Assembly (NCBI GenBank): GCA_013396655.1
Contig: WBMV01004231.1
Location: 186,001-250,000, forward strand
Origin: Campylorhamphus procurvoides
Lineage: Eukaryota; Chordata; Aves; Passeriformes; Dendrocolaptidae
Length of the DNA stretch: 64,000 nt
Direction of reading: 5' to 3'
Shown: positions 51,906-64,000 of the stretch, piece by piece
How positions within the stretch are numbered: the first letter of the stretch is position 1
Layout of the letters: each line of letters starts with the position of its first letter
Notes under the pieces: generated by a model
The model's input: the letters and a program-made list of their open reading frames with translations, nothing else
What the model was told of the DNA's origin: nothing
Database searches by the model: none
Program-made: the position numbers and the translations under genes

Positions 51906-54767
51906 AGATGTCTCTGGGTAGGCTGGCTGTTTTTTCTTAATCTTAAAACTGAATCTCCCTGCGACAGTTTTAAAAGAAATAATAAAAGTAATCCACAACT
52001 GTTAAAATGAAACAGAACCAAATTGGGCTTTAGCCACTTGTATGGCCACATTACTGGCCAAAAGGCAGAGAGGAACCTTGGTGATCAAATAGCATCAATG
52101 CTGGACTGTTCCCCTAACCCTAATACCATCATTCCAAATTGGCTGTAAAATTGCATTACTTCTCAGGCTACTGAAAAACCAAATTCCCTTCTTATTCAGC
52201 ACCACCAAAATGACATTTATGTTATTCAGGATTGCTGTTCCCTTTCAACCCAGAGCAGTCAGCAATAGCACATAAATTTTGATGGCGGTCCAGTACAAGG
52301 TATTGCATAAAAAGATAGAGGGCATAGATGATATAATTGATGTGAAAGTTTTTGCCATGTCCTACCAAAAAGCAGAATAATTCAAAGCAGGTGGTAATGG
52401 AAAGTTCCTGACTCTGTGCCTCCCATTTGGTGCTTTCCTCCTGGGAGCTCCCACAAAACTGGCTTGTGCTTGCGCTATAAAGTAATTCACTCTGCTGAGG
52501 AGTCTATTAATAAAAATGAGAGAAACAATGATCGTCATATGGCAAAATATCAAATAATCGATACTGCTTTTTTTTAATCCTTATTCATAAGCAGTAGAGT
52601 GGCAGATAAGGATATATACCAATCACAGACACAATGTTTAATAAAACATTTTGGTCTTTGTCACTCTAGGCAGTTTTCTGCTACATTTTATAGGTCACAG
52701 TCCATGAAATTTCATAGGAACTTTCATATATATTCTCTGTAGCAGAATATGACATTTATTTGTTATTAAACCGTATAATTTAGGCAGGATGAAGATACTT
52801 TATCCAAAACAACTTGTGAAGTAGTCTTTTATGCAATGATTTCTCTCTAATGTATCTGTATTTTGGGACCTCTATATAATTCTGCAAGGTTCTTTTTTTT
52901 TTAATGAGAAATAATAGATGAATATGATTTTATAATGATTGTACAATAAGAGGCCACGATACTCGTTAAACTCAGGTTACAACCTTTGCTTATTTTTTCA
53001 CCCTCTGGCCCAGACTGTCACTACAAAAAGCTGTCAGCTTTAATCATGAGAAACACGAGCAGCAGAGAGTTAGTTGTGGTAAGTCAGTGCTAAGCATTGC
53101 ATCTGCTCCCAGACTCCAGGGCGGTCAAGAGAAGACGTCTGGTGGGTGCAGCTTTTATTAATTTTGGCAGCCACAGGAGGAGGGAAAGTTGAGTGGGGGT
53201 CGGAGGTTGAGAAGGGTCAAAGACTGAGAAGAAAATAGGGGGAAGTACCTCTTTTTCTCCAACCTAGTGGGTTTGTAAGACAGTACACCTTTAATTACCA
53301 AATGTGTTCTTGATTTTCTGGTTGTAGTACATTGTTCCATAGGCCTGATACCTCTTTTGGGGTATACAGAACCTGGGTGTGAGCTAAACGTCCCATATGT
53401 GTGTTTTTCATACACAAGCATATATATCATTATGATAGAACATCATTGTGAGCCATCAGAATTTCTAGTTTGCCACAGCTTGGTGGTGACCTGACCAGTC
53501 CCTTTTTATCCATAAGTCCGTGTTACTGGTAATATATCACCCCACTTCATTTCAGCACAGGAGTGAGCTCTGGAAGTGGTCAGCCTCACATGTCCACAGA
53601 CATGGGCATTCTTGCAGCTCTGTGGGGCACATACCAGCTCACCTGACCTGCAACTTTTCTTAATACAGCCGAAGAAGACACTGTTATGTGAAAGCCCTCA
53701 GGGCTTGTAACTTTACAGAAAAATCTATCTTGTGGAAAAAAAAATAGTAGTTTTTTTAACAGCCCAAAATGTGTGAGGGTCTGCAGATAGCTGTAATAAT
53801 TTCTGCTCATTCAAATCCCAAAGAGTCCCACTATCAAAATTTAATCTGGGTTTTTTGGTGCATAATCACATTTCACTCATTTTCCTCCATCCTTTTGCTT
53901 GAAATAAATGAACCCCTTCTGTGTCGCCACCAACCCAGAATTCATAAGCCAATATTTTTCACCCAGGCCAAGGAATGTAGCAAATTGCATTTTATGAAGC
54001 ATCTTTCATTCCCTCCCTTCAACAATCAGTAGCATTTTCAGCATGTGTTTCTCAAGTTTGCTTACAGCTCTCAGTTCAAAAGGAGGTGGCAGTGGTCACT
54101 TTATCACCCAGCATCACTTTTGCTCATATGACACCACTCTCTGGCAAGAATGATGGCACTTGTAGTGACAGTGATTCCTCTTCTGGTGCTGGAGGTGCAC
54201 TCGCAATGGGAGGAATTAGACAGATGTGGTTTATTTTCTGCAGATGGATTAGAAAGAATGCAAGATGTATATCCAAATACATGTGGTTTTCAAGGATTTT
54301 CCAGGTGTCCTCTTGATCTTCTTAGGGTTTCTACCCAACTGCATTCCTCTTTCCTATAAAATCCCTGAAACAGCCCTGAGTTAGGCACTGAGGTGCTAGT
54401 GTTACTCCCCAGTCCTAGTGATTTCAGTCAATTTTATTCTTAAAAGTATTCTTCAGAATACCTTTATTCTTCATCTCTTTCTCAGAAAAACCACCAGTTT
54501 ACTTCGATCCCTGCAAACTTTGATAATCACCCTGAATCTTAGAAACAATACCTTGCTTTTGATGTTCTTTTGATTAGAGATGTACCTGTGCAATTCCCTA
54601 CCCACACCATGTTTCTTACACACACACCTTTCTAAGCAATTATAGCCTAAATGGAGCTAAATCCCCCATCTTAGTAAAAATTAGAACTTTCATGTGCCAA
54701 AGGGGAAATATATTTTGGTATAGCTCTGATCTGTGCCAGTGTATCCATATACCTCTCTTATTGCATT

Positions 54768-54831
54768 AAAAAAAACAAACAAACCAAACCAAAACAAACC
54801 CAACTCATCTAAAGATCTTTTTTTTTTTTTT
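54768..54831. repeat. (CAAA)-like tract and poly-T run
   Basis: A degenerate (CAAA)n and (CCAAA)n tract spans 54768-54803, followed shortly by 14 T at 54818-54831. It is simple sequence of likely variable length. Confidence 0.85.
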
Positions 54832-55536
54832 GCTGTTATGGTTTGTCAGATCTTTCATTATATTTTACACACATATAACTAAACAGTTTCTAAAGAAAAG
54901 GGGCTATTTGCAGTCATCTGTTGGATTTGCCATGGAGGTACAAGGAGGGGTAGAAGTGGGGAGCTTGGGAAGGCTGGGGGGAGAGTGAGGACTGAGAGCT
55001 ACAACTGTGGAGTTCAAGAGTCATCAGAAATGAATGTGACATCAGTCACTTAATGCCAGGCCAGTGGTCTTTGGTTGAAGGGCACGAGAATGACTCACAA
55101 GACCCAGATATTTGGATGTCCATGTTCAGATTGCTGGGCTGTGCTTGGGACGTGCAAGGAGCAGAGCGAGGGCTCCGATCCTGAGCTGATCTCTGAGGGA
55201 GAGAAAATTCAGATGTCAGCCCAGGACAAGAGAGCAGCCTGTTGGAAATACACTCCTGTTGTATCATTACTTCTCCCAGAGCTAATATTTGCGTAAATGT
55301 ACATTCCAGTAAAGCTGTGTAGCATCTTAACAGTATTGAAAGCACAGAAAAGACTGTGACATTTGAAACTAATCAGCGTGTTTCCACATCTTCTTGTTGT
55401 AAGGGCTGATAGCCCTAAAGAAATCCCACCAAAGAGTCCATGTTTTGCAGAGATTTCCCCAAATAACGGGTCAAGTTGCCTAGAACATTTTATTGCAGTT
55501 CTGCTACATAGCCAAACCTTATTTTCTCGATTCATG

Positions 55537-55606
55537 GAATTAATCACACATTCTCTATATGGAGTTTGGCAGAATTAATCACACTGTCTTTATATGATTT
55601 GCTGTG
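55537..55606. repeat. Tandem near-duplication, 35-bp period
   Basis: GAATTAATCACAC occurs at 55537 and again at 55572. The similarity continues for about 26 bases through CTATATG and TTATATG with three mismatches. This gives two imperfect copies of one unit about 340 bp upstream of the next SGCD exon. Confidence 0.7.
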
Positions 55607-55946
55607 AACGAGAAAGTATATTATTATACAGGCAGACAGTGAATATTACAGTGAATAGTTTCCTGTTAACACAGAGCATTGCTGCGTCTCTGTGAGTAGA
55701 GAATGATTTAGCTTAAAGGAATTTCTTTCATCTGTGTAAATGGTTTACTGGGGGGCATTGCAGATTGTTCTGAATAGACATTTTTTTTCACAGAAACTGA
55801 GCGACAAGGATAACACAAGTAATTGCTTCTCTAGTGCCTCCCAGTGCTATACATGTTATCTTCCATGGAAAAAAATCAGCTATTGGCAGCCTGGTGAATT
55901 TGGTAATTGTATCTAATGGGGTTGTTTCTTTTTGTCTGTCTTTTAG

Positions 55947-56048
55947 GATGGAATGGGGAACCTGAGAATCACAGAAAAGGGTCTGAAGCTTGAAGGAGAT
56001 TCAGAATTCTTGAAACCTCTTTACGCCAAAGAAATCCGGTCAAGACCA
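55947..56048 (+). CDS. SGCD: Delta-sarcoglycan, second coding exon seen (residues 63-96)
   Basis: A 102-bp exon encoding 34 residues that continue directly from Ile62 of the exon at 3666-3851. It begins [12 protein letters not shown] and ends KEIRSRP. This is the start of the extracellular sarcoglycan domain, the part that packs with beta- and gamma-sarcoglycan and sits beside alpha-sarcoglycan and sarcospan in the sarcolemma. The acceptor is a long pyrimidine tract with TTTTAG ending at 55946. The donor GTAAGT begins at 56049, and both flanking introns are phase 0. The motifs GMGNLRIT and EGDSEFL-PLYAKEI identify delta-sarcoglycan rather than gamma (GMGHLCVT, as recalled). From memory, human has Q where this bird has K (EFLKPLY) and R (KEIRSRP); otherwise the segment is unchanged, showing strong constraint. 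No cysteine or glycosylation site lies in this exon. The next exon is outside the window. Confidence 0.97.
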
Positions 56049-59000
56049 GTAAGTTCTTGGGAAACAAATAAGCACGTTTCTGTAGCCCTACCAGAAAGAA
56101 ACCATGAAATGGCAGGGTGATGTGGTTATTGGATAAATTACTTTGGCCAGTGGCTGCTCTATACAAATGCAGGCTGGGGAGTGAGGCAGTGGGTATCCTT
56201 TGAGGACTTCATTCAGATACTGTATGCTCTGCGCGGTTGCAAAGTTGACACACGTGGGTTTGGTTTGTGTAAGCCACAGTTAAAACACTTCCAGGACCTC
56301 TGAGGTTTCACACTGTTTTTTTGCCTTCCTTTGAGATCTATCATAAACAACCCTCAACTGAGTGACCTAATATTTCTATTAGGTAAGAAAGGCAGGATTA
56401 GAGACAGAGAGATGGCAGGTAGTTCTGAAATCCAGCTCTCTTTTAATGAGTTACACCTTTTCTGCAGGGAGCAGAGAGGTGATGCCTTGGCCCAAGAGCC
56501 TGAACTGTTGTGCCTTGGCACAATGAACCCATATTATGTGCTCGGTCCTGTTTCATGTTGGTTTAAAATTATGTGCAGTTGAAATTCAGTGCTGCTAGGA
56601 GTGACTGCTTGGCAAAAGTGGCAAGAATGTTAACAAGTGAAAATGAGAAAGAACCCAAGTGTGATTGAAACAGCATTTTCATAGCAGCACTTCATTGACT
56701 GTCGGTGACTTTTGCTCTTTCTAATGCAATCCTGTTTGTCCTGAGCAGCTTTAAAGTAACTGAAATGACTACAGAGAGTTTCCGGGATCCTTGTCAGATG
56801 ATATCATGTCTTGCTTCCTGATCTAAAGTGTTTATTTGAGTCAGATACCAAGCTTCCATTTTTATAAAAATGGCAGATAGCTAATTAAATAAACTTAACA
56901 TCCTTTTATCTTAGCATTTCAGTGCTCTTGTAGAAATTGGAACTTGTAGCAGAACGAACACAACAGCCAATACAATATCTGATTTAATTATTGAGGGTTG
57001 TAACCTCTGCAAGATGGGTAGGAATTGATTTGAACAAGCATAATCATTTAGGAAGAAAACTTAATAAGAAAACCTTCATATCTCTAAATGTTTTCATCCC
57101 TGAATTAAAACTGAACTGTAAAACCTTACATGTCATACGCTTTTTAACATAAAGTGTGTGGGAACCAGGTGCAGCACTTGGTTTGATAAATAGACTGACA
57201 AATTGCTACTTACACATCTTTTTCTCTAGTTACATTGATGGGAATAATAATGGATTACTAAGAGAATTGAGAACTCCTTCTTGCTACTGGGGAGTTTACT
57301 GTTTTCATATCATCATATTGATCTATAGTTTAATACTTCAGGCAGTACAAAGGATGTCCCCTTCCTAAGTTTGTGAAAATAATTTCCACACCATTGGCAG
57401 ATTACTGAATGCAAGGAACAAGAAGTATAAGGTAATGCCTGTGTCTCTTCTATGTTTTATCCCCTATCCAGGGTTATTTTTACTGTTAGTGGAGCAGGAT
57501 CTAGCTGCCAGCCAGAAGGTCTGATCTACAGTCTGGTGAGCCGGAGCATCCCTGCAGGCTTCAGGAGATGAGTCCTGGGAACTCTGTTAACTATATAGTT
57601 ACACAAACCATGCATATAGTTTCTCTCACTTTTCGTTGGAATAAACTGGAATAGCCTGTGCTGGCTTTGGGGCTGATCGTGATAACTGGAATTACTGCAG
57701 GGCTGGGGACAACAAGAGTGATCCTATTGCTTTCAGGCAACTTCTGATTTCTTGTGCTTGTATGTGAATTTGGCCTCTTGAAAGCAAATTAAAGGGTTGC
57801 AGTCAGTCAAAGGATTATAGTTACAGAATATTTTAATATATTATTAAATAATCAGCATTGCGTCTTTTTAAAGAACAGTAGTATGACCCAGTGTTGTCTT
57901 GGAGGGAACCGTGCTAGCAGTTCCTGAACCTGATGCATATTGTTAAAATGAAGTGCTAAAGTCAGCACTCAGTACCAGCTGAGCATCCATACTAATTCCA
58001 TAGTGATCTTCTCTGGGTTTTCAGAAGTGCATAATGCAGCTTTAAATATGTGAAGCATAACAGAAACAATATGACAAATAACAGTAAAGAGCATCCCAGA
58101 AATAATCTGACAGAGGCAATTTTTCATATGTTTAATTAAACAACCTAACAGTTGTGTACAGTAATAAATAATGGTTTCATATAAGCTCCAAAGACTTTCA
58201 GACACTGGTTATTTATAGAAGAATTTAATTTTATTTTTTTAAAAAACACACCAGATTTAATTTCAGTATTGTTCTGTGTAGTGAATGAAGGTGCTGCCTG
58301 GGAAGGGCAGGGGAAGAATCTTAGTGGCTGCAGTCCCATCACCTCTGTGCAGTGGGTTTTCCCACTCGTGTGCCCCTGTGATGCTGCTCCCCACACTGCC
58401 CTGCTGAAATACCTCCAAAACCTGAATTGTGGTTATTCTTGAAAGCCTGAATTTGTCACTGGTGCCTCTTCTCTGCCGCATCTCTCAAGTCCCAGGAAAG
58501 CGGTAATTAGAATTTTACACAGATTTGCTTTTCTAGGAGCTGTGCCTTCTGTTTTAACAATTGTTTTGGATTTCCACCTAAAAGTGGATTTCTTTTCAAA
58601 TTAATATGGCTGGAAGGGGAAGATCAAGGTTTAGAGAGGAGGAAAAACCCTAATATGTCATTCCATGAGACTGGCTGTGGGAAAACCTCTGAGCTTCTGT
58701 AGGTTGTGCCTTAAAGAGTCCTAGTAGGTACTGCTGCCTCCACCACCTTGCAGACAGAGTAGCTGCATTTAGATGTGCTCCTTTTTGGAAGGTAACTCAT
58801 TGTAACTGAGATTACAGCCATGAAGAACTGAATCTGTTGTACCATGACATGCAATTAATAACAACACAACAAAGGCATCATTTTGGAAGTCCCTTCAAAA
58901 ATGTTAGCAGAAGGATTGGACTGCTGTGGTTCAGTCCCAGGCTGGAGAAGTGGCCTTTAAAATCACTGACATGAACGGGCTTCTTAAAGCTGCTTCCAGC

Positions 59001-62000
59001 CAATTTCTTTCTGCATCACGACTGACACCCCCAGGCTTGCTTTCCTTTTCCCTTACCCATTCAGGAGTGACCCCCTCTCCAAATCCCTCTGTCTTTGTAG
59101 AGAGATAATGGTCTCTGCTCCTGCTATTTCCCCATCCTAGTCCTGGCTCAGTAATACTGGGTTTATAGTATGGATTAGGAGTGTGTTTTCAAGCATCAGA
59201 GCTTGCAAATAAACATAGCTTTGTTACTGCATGAGCGTAAAGTTTATCTGGAGGTTAATGAAAAGTAACTGATGGTAGCAGTGTTTGCACCCTTGTAGTC
59301 TTTTTTTAAAGAGATGAGATAGATGAGTTCCCTTTTCCAGGAGTGTTCAGAGCATCTTAAACTCCCAGCAGAACATATTGCACACCGAACAGTATTTTCC
59401 ATGCCACTTGCATGGAACATGAGCATCTTGCTGCCTTTAATTAAGAAGTTAACTGGACCATGAAGTATTGCTTGTGTAAATAAATGTGATTTGTACTTAG
59501 TTAAGAAGGTGCATTAGGAATTCTCACATTTCTTTGCTTGCAGATAAATTATGGAGATTATTAAAAATTGGAAGGGTCATCTATAAACCCATCTGTAGCT
59601 CAGCTGCACTGTCACTCTCAAAATGTAGCTGTCTTTCTAACTGTTGTAATTTATTGTGGACTATCGTGTGAACCATCTGCTTGCTTATAAATCAGACCAA
59701 CTTTGACTGAAAGTTGCACGCAGCAGCACAAATTGTTAATTTTATGTGCTGGAAAGCAATGGTAGCAGTTTAGGGGGCTTCAGTCTTCACTGCCTTAATT
59801 GGAACAGAAATTTAAAACTGGTAATTCTCCTGCCTGTGTTGAGATGAGCTGCTAAGAAGGAGGTTGGTTGAAATTTAGAGTGAGCACAGATTTAGCTTTC
59901 TTAGTGCAGTTGGGATGCTTTGAAACTTGCTACATCCAGGTCTGTAAGTAACTTAAAAGGGGCAAGAGAGAGAACAAGTTATGTGCATTTTCCATTGCGA
60001 TAACAACAGAAATAAAATCCTGTGCTGTGGTAACACAGGAAAATCCAGTGAATTACTTCTCTCAGGAGCTGTGTGACAACCAATGAGATGATAATCTCAG
60101 CTTTAGGAAGCAGAGAAAGACATTGCCATGATAGGATTAGGATGGGTTTGCCCTTTCAGTGTTCAAGTGCATAGATAGAAAAAATAAACTGCAGTTTGCA
60201 AATGTTTACACCTGGACTTCATTTTTCTTACCCTGAATCCTTTTAAAGACAAGAATATGGATTTGCCTGACAACTTTGACTTTGCTTCAGTATAAAGCAC
60301 TTGACTCAGATACTGCCCACTGAGCTCTCTTGCAGACTCTCCTGTTGATGGATCTGGGAACACAGAACTAAACGTGGGCACCAACCTTTCCTGTCTGGTC
60401 TCTGCTATCTGGGGAAGTTCCAAGGTCTGTTGTTGCACAGGTGTATAAGAGATGGCAAAATTCACTGAATAGATTCTGAGGAGCTTTTCAAGTGTCTTTT
60501 AAAAGAGATCTCTCTAGGTGGTTTCACGTTGAAGGTCTGTTTTCCATTATTTTTAATCAGCTGGGAAAAGAAAAAGAGCTTAGAAGAAAAATCCTATACA
60601 TCAAAGAAGAAAATAATAATTAAAAAAAAAAACAACCAAAAGTGGGGCAAAGGACTCTGTCTTTTTTGCTATTTTCCTTTCTTTGGGTGATGTCAGAGGT
60701 CCCTGTCCTACTCACTGTGTCAATGAGTGTCTCTCTGGAAGGAGTGTGCTTGTCAGATCTTTGGAGCAAACCTGCCCTCATTTGAAATAACTCGTGCTTC
60801 CAGTGGAAGAAGGACTGGGGCTGTCATTAACACTTGGCTGGGATTCTGCAAGGGCATCTGTTTGGTCTAAAAAATTCACAGTTGTGAATTAGGGCTGATA
60901 ACTGCTATTCCCTTTACTAGTGTTTAGTAAGTTCTCATCAGCATAAAAGCCAGCCTAGCAAGTGCATAAAATATGTTCTTCTGTCCTTTACATTTTCCCC
61001 AGCCAGTATTTGAGTGATAGACATTTTAAAGGAAGCTTTTAAGAGCGATAAATAATTATTTTGCCAATGTACTTGTCTCACTGTGTTCAGATCTGGAAGA
61101 AGAGTGCTATAATTTTAAAGCACAGGAGCACTTCTGTAATGGACCTATTCTTTTGTATTATTTGCTCTGCAGGTCTACTTGCCTTCAAGCTAAAAATACA
61201 CACTGAAAAACAATAAACCATGTATTTGGATTAAACAGTGACATGTGTCCACAGTGGGGCATACCTGCCTCATAGCCATAAATACATATTTATAAGCAAT
61301 AGAACATACTAATTTGGATAAAAGGGCAATGCAGATGGCAAGATAATTGCAACTTTATATGAGGCTCAAACTGTGTAGCAGAAACGTAGCTTTCAGATAG
61401 AAAGCATGAAAGAAAGCTGCTGCTTTTTTTTTGTGGAAGAAGACAGAATAATTCCTTTTCTTCCTTTGTCAAGTTTACAGAGAAATAAATGGATATTGAA
61501 TTAGTTCCTGATGATTTGGTCTAGCAAAGTGCTTTCTCACTGAAACCATCATAGGGTGGAAATGAAGTTTGTCTCACCATGCTGCCATCACTCAGCAGCC
61601 CCTGGGTGCTCCCACCCCCTCTTTAGGCCACTATTCTTCCCAGCATTTCACTATTCCCCCAGTGAACTGTTCTTCAAAAAAGAGAGGAGTCTTCTTTTTT
61701 GCATGTTATGACACATACGAGCCAGTGAGAGCTCCTTCAGCTGCTGGAGGTGTTGGTCTCCTGGCATTGGCCTCTGGGACAGTTCAGCTGCCACTGCAGC
61801 TTCAGGTAGAAAATCTCACTACCTGAGATCGACTCCTGAAGCACAATACTGCCTCTGTCTGCATCTTCATAGCTTGCTCCTTCTTGGCTGGTTTTTGGTT
61901 CAGATATTAAGATACTGATGGCACAGCCAACAGAAGTGAGCTTCTTGCAGCCAAGCCTGGCCATCTCTATCCTCCCTATGGGGCTCGTTGAACATGCCTT

Positions 62001-64000
62001 ATGGCACCACTCCACATACCTTGTTAGAGTCCATGCCAGTGTGCTTTGGCTATAGATGTGTCTCTCCGTTTGGTCACTTTGAATCTTGCTTGCTTGACAG
62101 TGACCAGCAGAGAGGAGAGCTGGCAGTCAGCAGGGGACACACTGAAAGAGCAAGTTGCAAAAGGCATCATTTTGGAAGAAGTGTCCTCACCTGATGTGCA
62201 GATATTGTTGCCATGGCCATCCAAAGCAGATCTGAGTGTGCATACAGCAGTAGACGGTGAGGGTCCAGTGGGAATTATAAAACTGATACGCTCTCCTATA
62301 ATAAATTTCATTCTTAAGCAGTGAAATCCAGAGAGCCTACTTCAGACTGAACCTTGGCTGCCCCAGCACTTTGGGGGCAGTTGGTGGCTCTGTGATATTT
62401 CCAGTGTGCTGGAAAGGTGAAAGTTAAATAAATTTCACAGCACCTATGAAAACATTTCCTTTTACCTTCATAGTAAAATTGGTCAGATGTGTCTCAGCTT
62501 TGAATTTTGAAGGGAATTTTGTAGGCTGGCTGAAGGAGTATGTCCAATAACACCAGAGTGAAATCTTGCTATGCCTGCTGCTGGTTGTTTGTGGAAGCAG
62601 CTGGTGTTGAGTGTCACATACTGAGACTGCAACAGAGAATGAAGGATCCCACCAGCTGCCAAATCAGAGTGTCCCAGAGAAGTGCAAGAAAGGAAGCTCT
62701 GCTGTAAACAAACTTTCTGAGATAACTCCACAAGTTACATTTCAAAGCAAAATCTCGTGGAGGCTGCCTATGGCATTCAGAAAAGGATTTCATTAAATGT
62801 CGCTAACTTTGTCATAAGCTATCTTAAATGGAAGGGTAATGGCTTATAACATTTGTAAGCTTTTTAATTTCATGCAATATGAGCAGTGTAATCAACACCT
62901 ATTAAAGCAAATCAGCTGTGCCAAGTGGGCTACCTACCTCAGCTTTTGTCTATATTTGCATTATGGGTACATCTCTGAACTAACCCTGGGAACAACGTGG
63001 TTGTGCTTTCTTATCTTGGCATCAGTGGAGATTTTGTGCCCAGAAAAACCCATATGGTCATTGCAGAAATACCTGAAACCATAAGCAGAACAACCACTTT
63101 ATAGTCTGTGGTTTTCACTCTCTTATGAGGTAGTTTGAGCCATGGAGGTGATGCATATGAGTTAACAGGTCTGGAGCAAACCATGAAGAAGTAGAGAATT
63201 TCTCAAATGATCTCTCAATGCATTTTACTTTTTCACTTTGACAGGTGAAATTTCTCTGCTTGAGCTGGTTCTATAAGGAGAGGGGAAACTGTTCAGATCT
63301 TGTGTTTCCACCTCCTCTTCATTTGAAACTTGTGCAGCTGGACTCTGTGGTCATAAAAAAAGTGATGGGTGTCACAGCTCAAAGTGAGTCCTGGGTTAAG
63401 GCTGGGTGCTCTGTGTGCTCTAAGCTTTTGCTTTGCATTTTTGCCACAATCCCAGAACTTACTCGTATTTTAGCTGTGAAAAGGAGGACAGTGGGGCACG
63501 AGAAATGTGTGATTGTGTGGGCTGCATTTCTCTCTCTGAAGTGGAAAGGCCTTGAGTTTATGGATTTACCATTTCTATACATGCTGCTGACAATCAGGAT
63601 TCTGGCTGCTTTGGAAAGACAAAATCAACTTCCTAATACAAAAAATGAAAAAGAAACGAAACTTCATGCGGTATAGGTAGAAGGAAGATAGAGACAAATA
63701 CAGAAAGGAAACATTAAAGACAAATAGAAAGATTCAATTATAAAGAAAGAGAATGTTCTTCTCATGTTTCCAAGAAGCCTCAGTAACAGAGCTTTGTGTC
63801 TTCTTAGTACAGGACAGCAAACACTGCTGCAACTCTTCTGCTGATCAAAACTATTTTGGCAGGAAAGTTACTTGTTTTATAAGGCATGAGTTGACAAGAC
63901 AAGCTGTGCTGTCATTAAGAAGTGCAGACACACAACTGGTTTCAAAGACAGCTCAGTTTGTGTGTTCTTTGATTTGCCACAGGAAAGGAAAGTAAGGCTT
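56049..64000 (+). other. SGCD: Start of the following SGCD intron, incomplete
   Basis: It begins with the donor GTAAGTTC at 56049 and runs off the right edge, so the intron exceeds 7.9 kb. An 18-base perfect palindrome (CCATTTTTATAAAAATGG) lies at 56856-56873 and an 11-base A run at 60622-60632. TTATTTATAG at 58209-58218 fits the MEF2 consensus, though such AT-rich matches are frequent by chance. An unusually open stretch at 61569-62324 carries overlapping frames on both strands but matches no protein I know. The 143-codon frame at 63245-63676 also lacks motifs. No recognisable transposon, RNA gene or further SGCD exon was found. Confidence 0.8.
56856..56873. repeat. 18-base perfect palindrome
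   Basis: CCATTTTTATAAAAATGG equals its own reverse complement with no spacer. It is AT-rich; one such palindrome in 64 kb is only mildly unexpected. Confidence 0.9.

Larger units (their letters stand above)
3852..55946 (+). other. SGCD: SGCD intron, 52,095 bp, phase 0
   Basis: This intron joins the transmembrane exon to the first extracellular exon. The donor is GTAAGTAAG at 3852-3860. The acceptor is a strong pyrimidine tract followed by TTTTAG ending at 55946. Very long introns near the 5' end are usual for SGCD in vertebrates. No other coding exon was found on either strand: the open frames within it are short, lack family motifs and do not join into a plausible protein. Its contents are listed separately: three CR1 fragments, simple repeats, two perfect inverted repeats, two CpG-dense patches and several candidate regulatory stretches. 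Confidence 0.93.
51906..55946. other. Intron interior up to the SGCD acceptor
   Basis: AT-rich sequence with low-complexity tracts (54768-54831) and a small tandem near-duplication (55537-55606). It ends with the pyrimidine-rich tract and TTTTAG acceptor of the next SGCD exon. No other gene was seen. Confidence 0.6.

Noticed and set aside
63245..63676. 143-codon open frame on the + strand, just after a pyrimidine-rich CAG
   Set aside because: A plausible acceptor (TTGACAG) precedes it, but the translation does not continue delta-sarcoglycan and matches no family I know.

Overview
The window is vertebrate nuclear DNA, almost certainly from a bird. It is nearly all non-coding and is crossed on the + strand by one gene, SGCD (delta-sarcoglycan). 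Two internal coding exons can be read with confidence. The first (3666-3851) encodes 62 residues: the start methionine, the cytoplasmic tail, the signal-anchor helix and the first juxtamembrane residues. The second (55947-56048) encodes the next 34 residues, the start of the extracellular domain. Both have clean AG acceptors and GTAAGT donors, both flanking introns are phase 0, and the joined reading frame follows delta-sarcoglycan without a break. The bird assignment rests on three degraded CR1 retroposon fragments (LINEs typical of sauropsids), the low overall repeat content, the absence of Alu-, B1- or MIR-like SINEs that I can recognise, and the protein sequence.

Layout: 1-3665 is upstream intron, or the interval after an upstream 5' exon. 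3666-3851 is the first coding exon seen. 3852-55946 is one intron of 52,095 bp. 55947-56048 is the next coding exon. 56049-64000 is the start of the following intron. The remaining coding exons, which encode most of the extracellular region and the C-terminal cysteine cluster, lie beyond the right edge. No promoter, first exon or polyadenylation site of SGCD was recognised here.

The big intron holds three CR1 pieces (about 8380-8496 +, 46636-46779 +, 51655-51905 -), several homopolymer and short tandem repeats, and two perfect inverted repeats (42762-42809 with 22-bp arms; 47364-47422 with 25-bp arms). A few stretches stand out from the CpG-poor background. 19140-19300 and 23860-24130 are small CpG-dense patches. 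26590-26960 and especially 36578-36960 look like candidate conserved enhancers, with many homeodomain-type ATTA cores and retained CpGs. I saw no tRNA, rRNA or recognisable small RNA gene, no intact transposon and no second protein-coding gene. The longest open frame (212 codons, - strand, 48811-49449) is near what chance gives in 64 kb and matches nothing I know.

No new multi-gene system is present. The observations most worth following are the paired perfect hairpins and the candidate intronic regulatory elements of SGCD.
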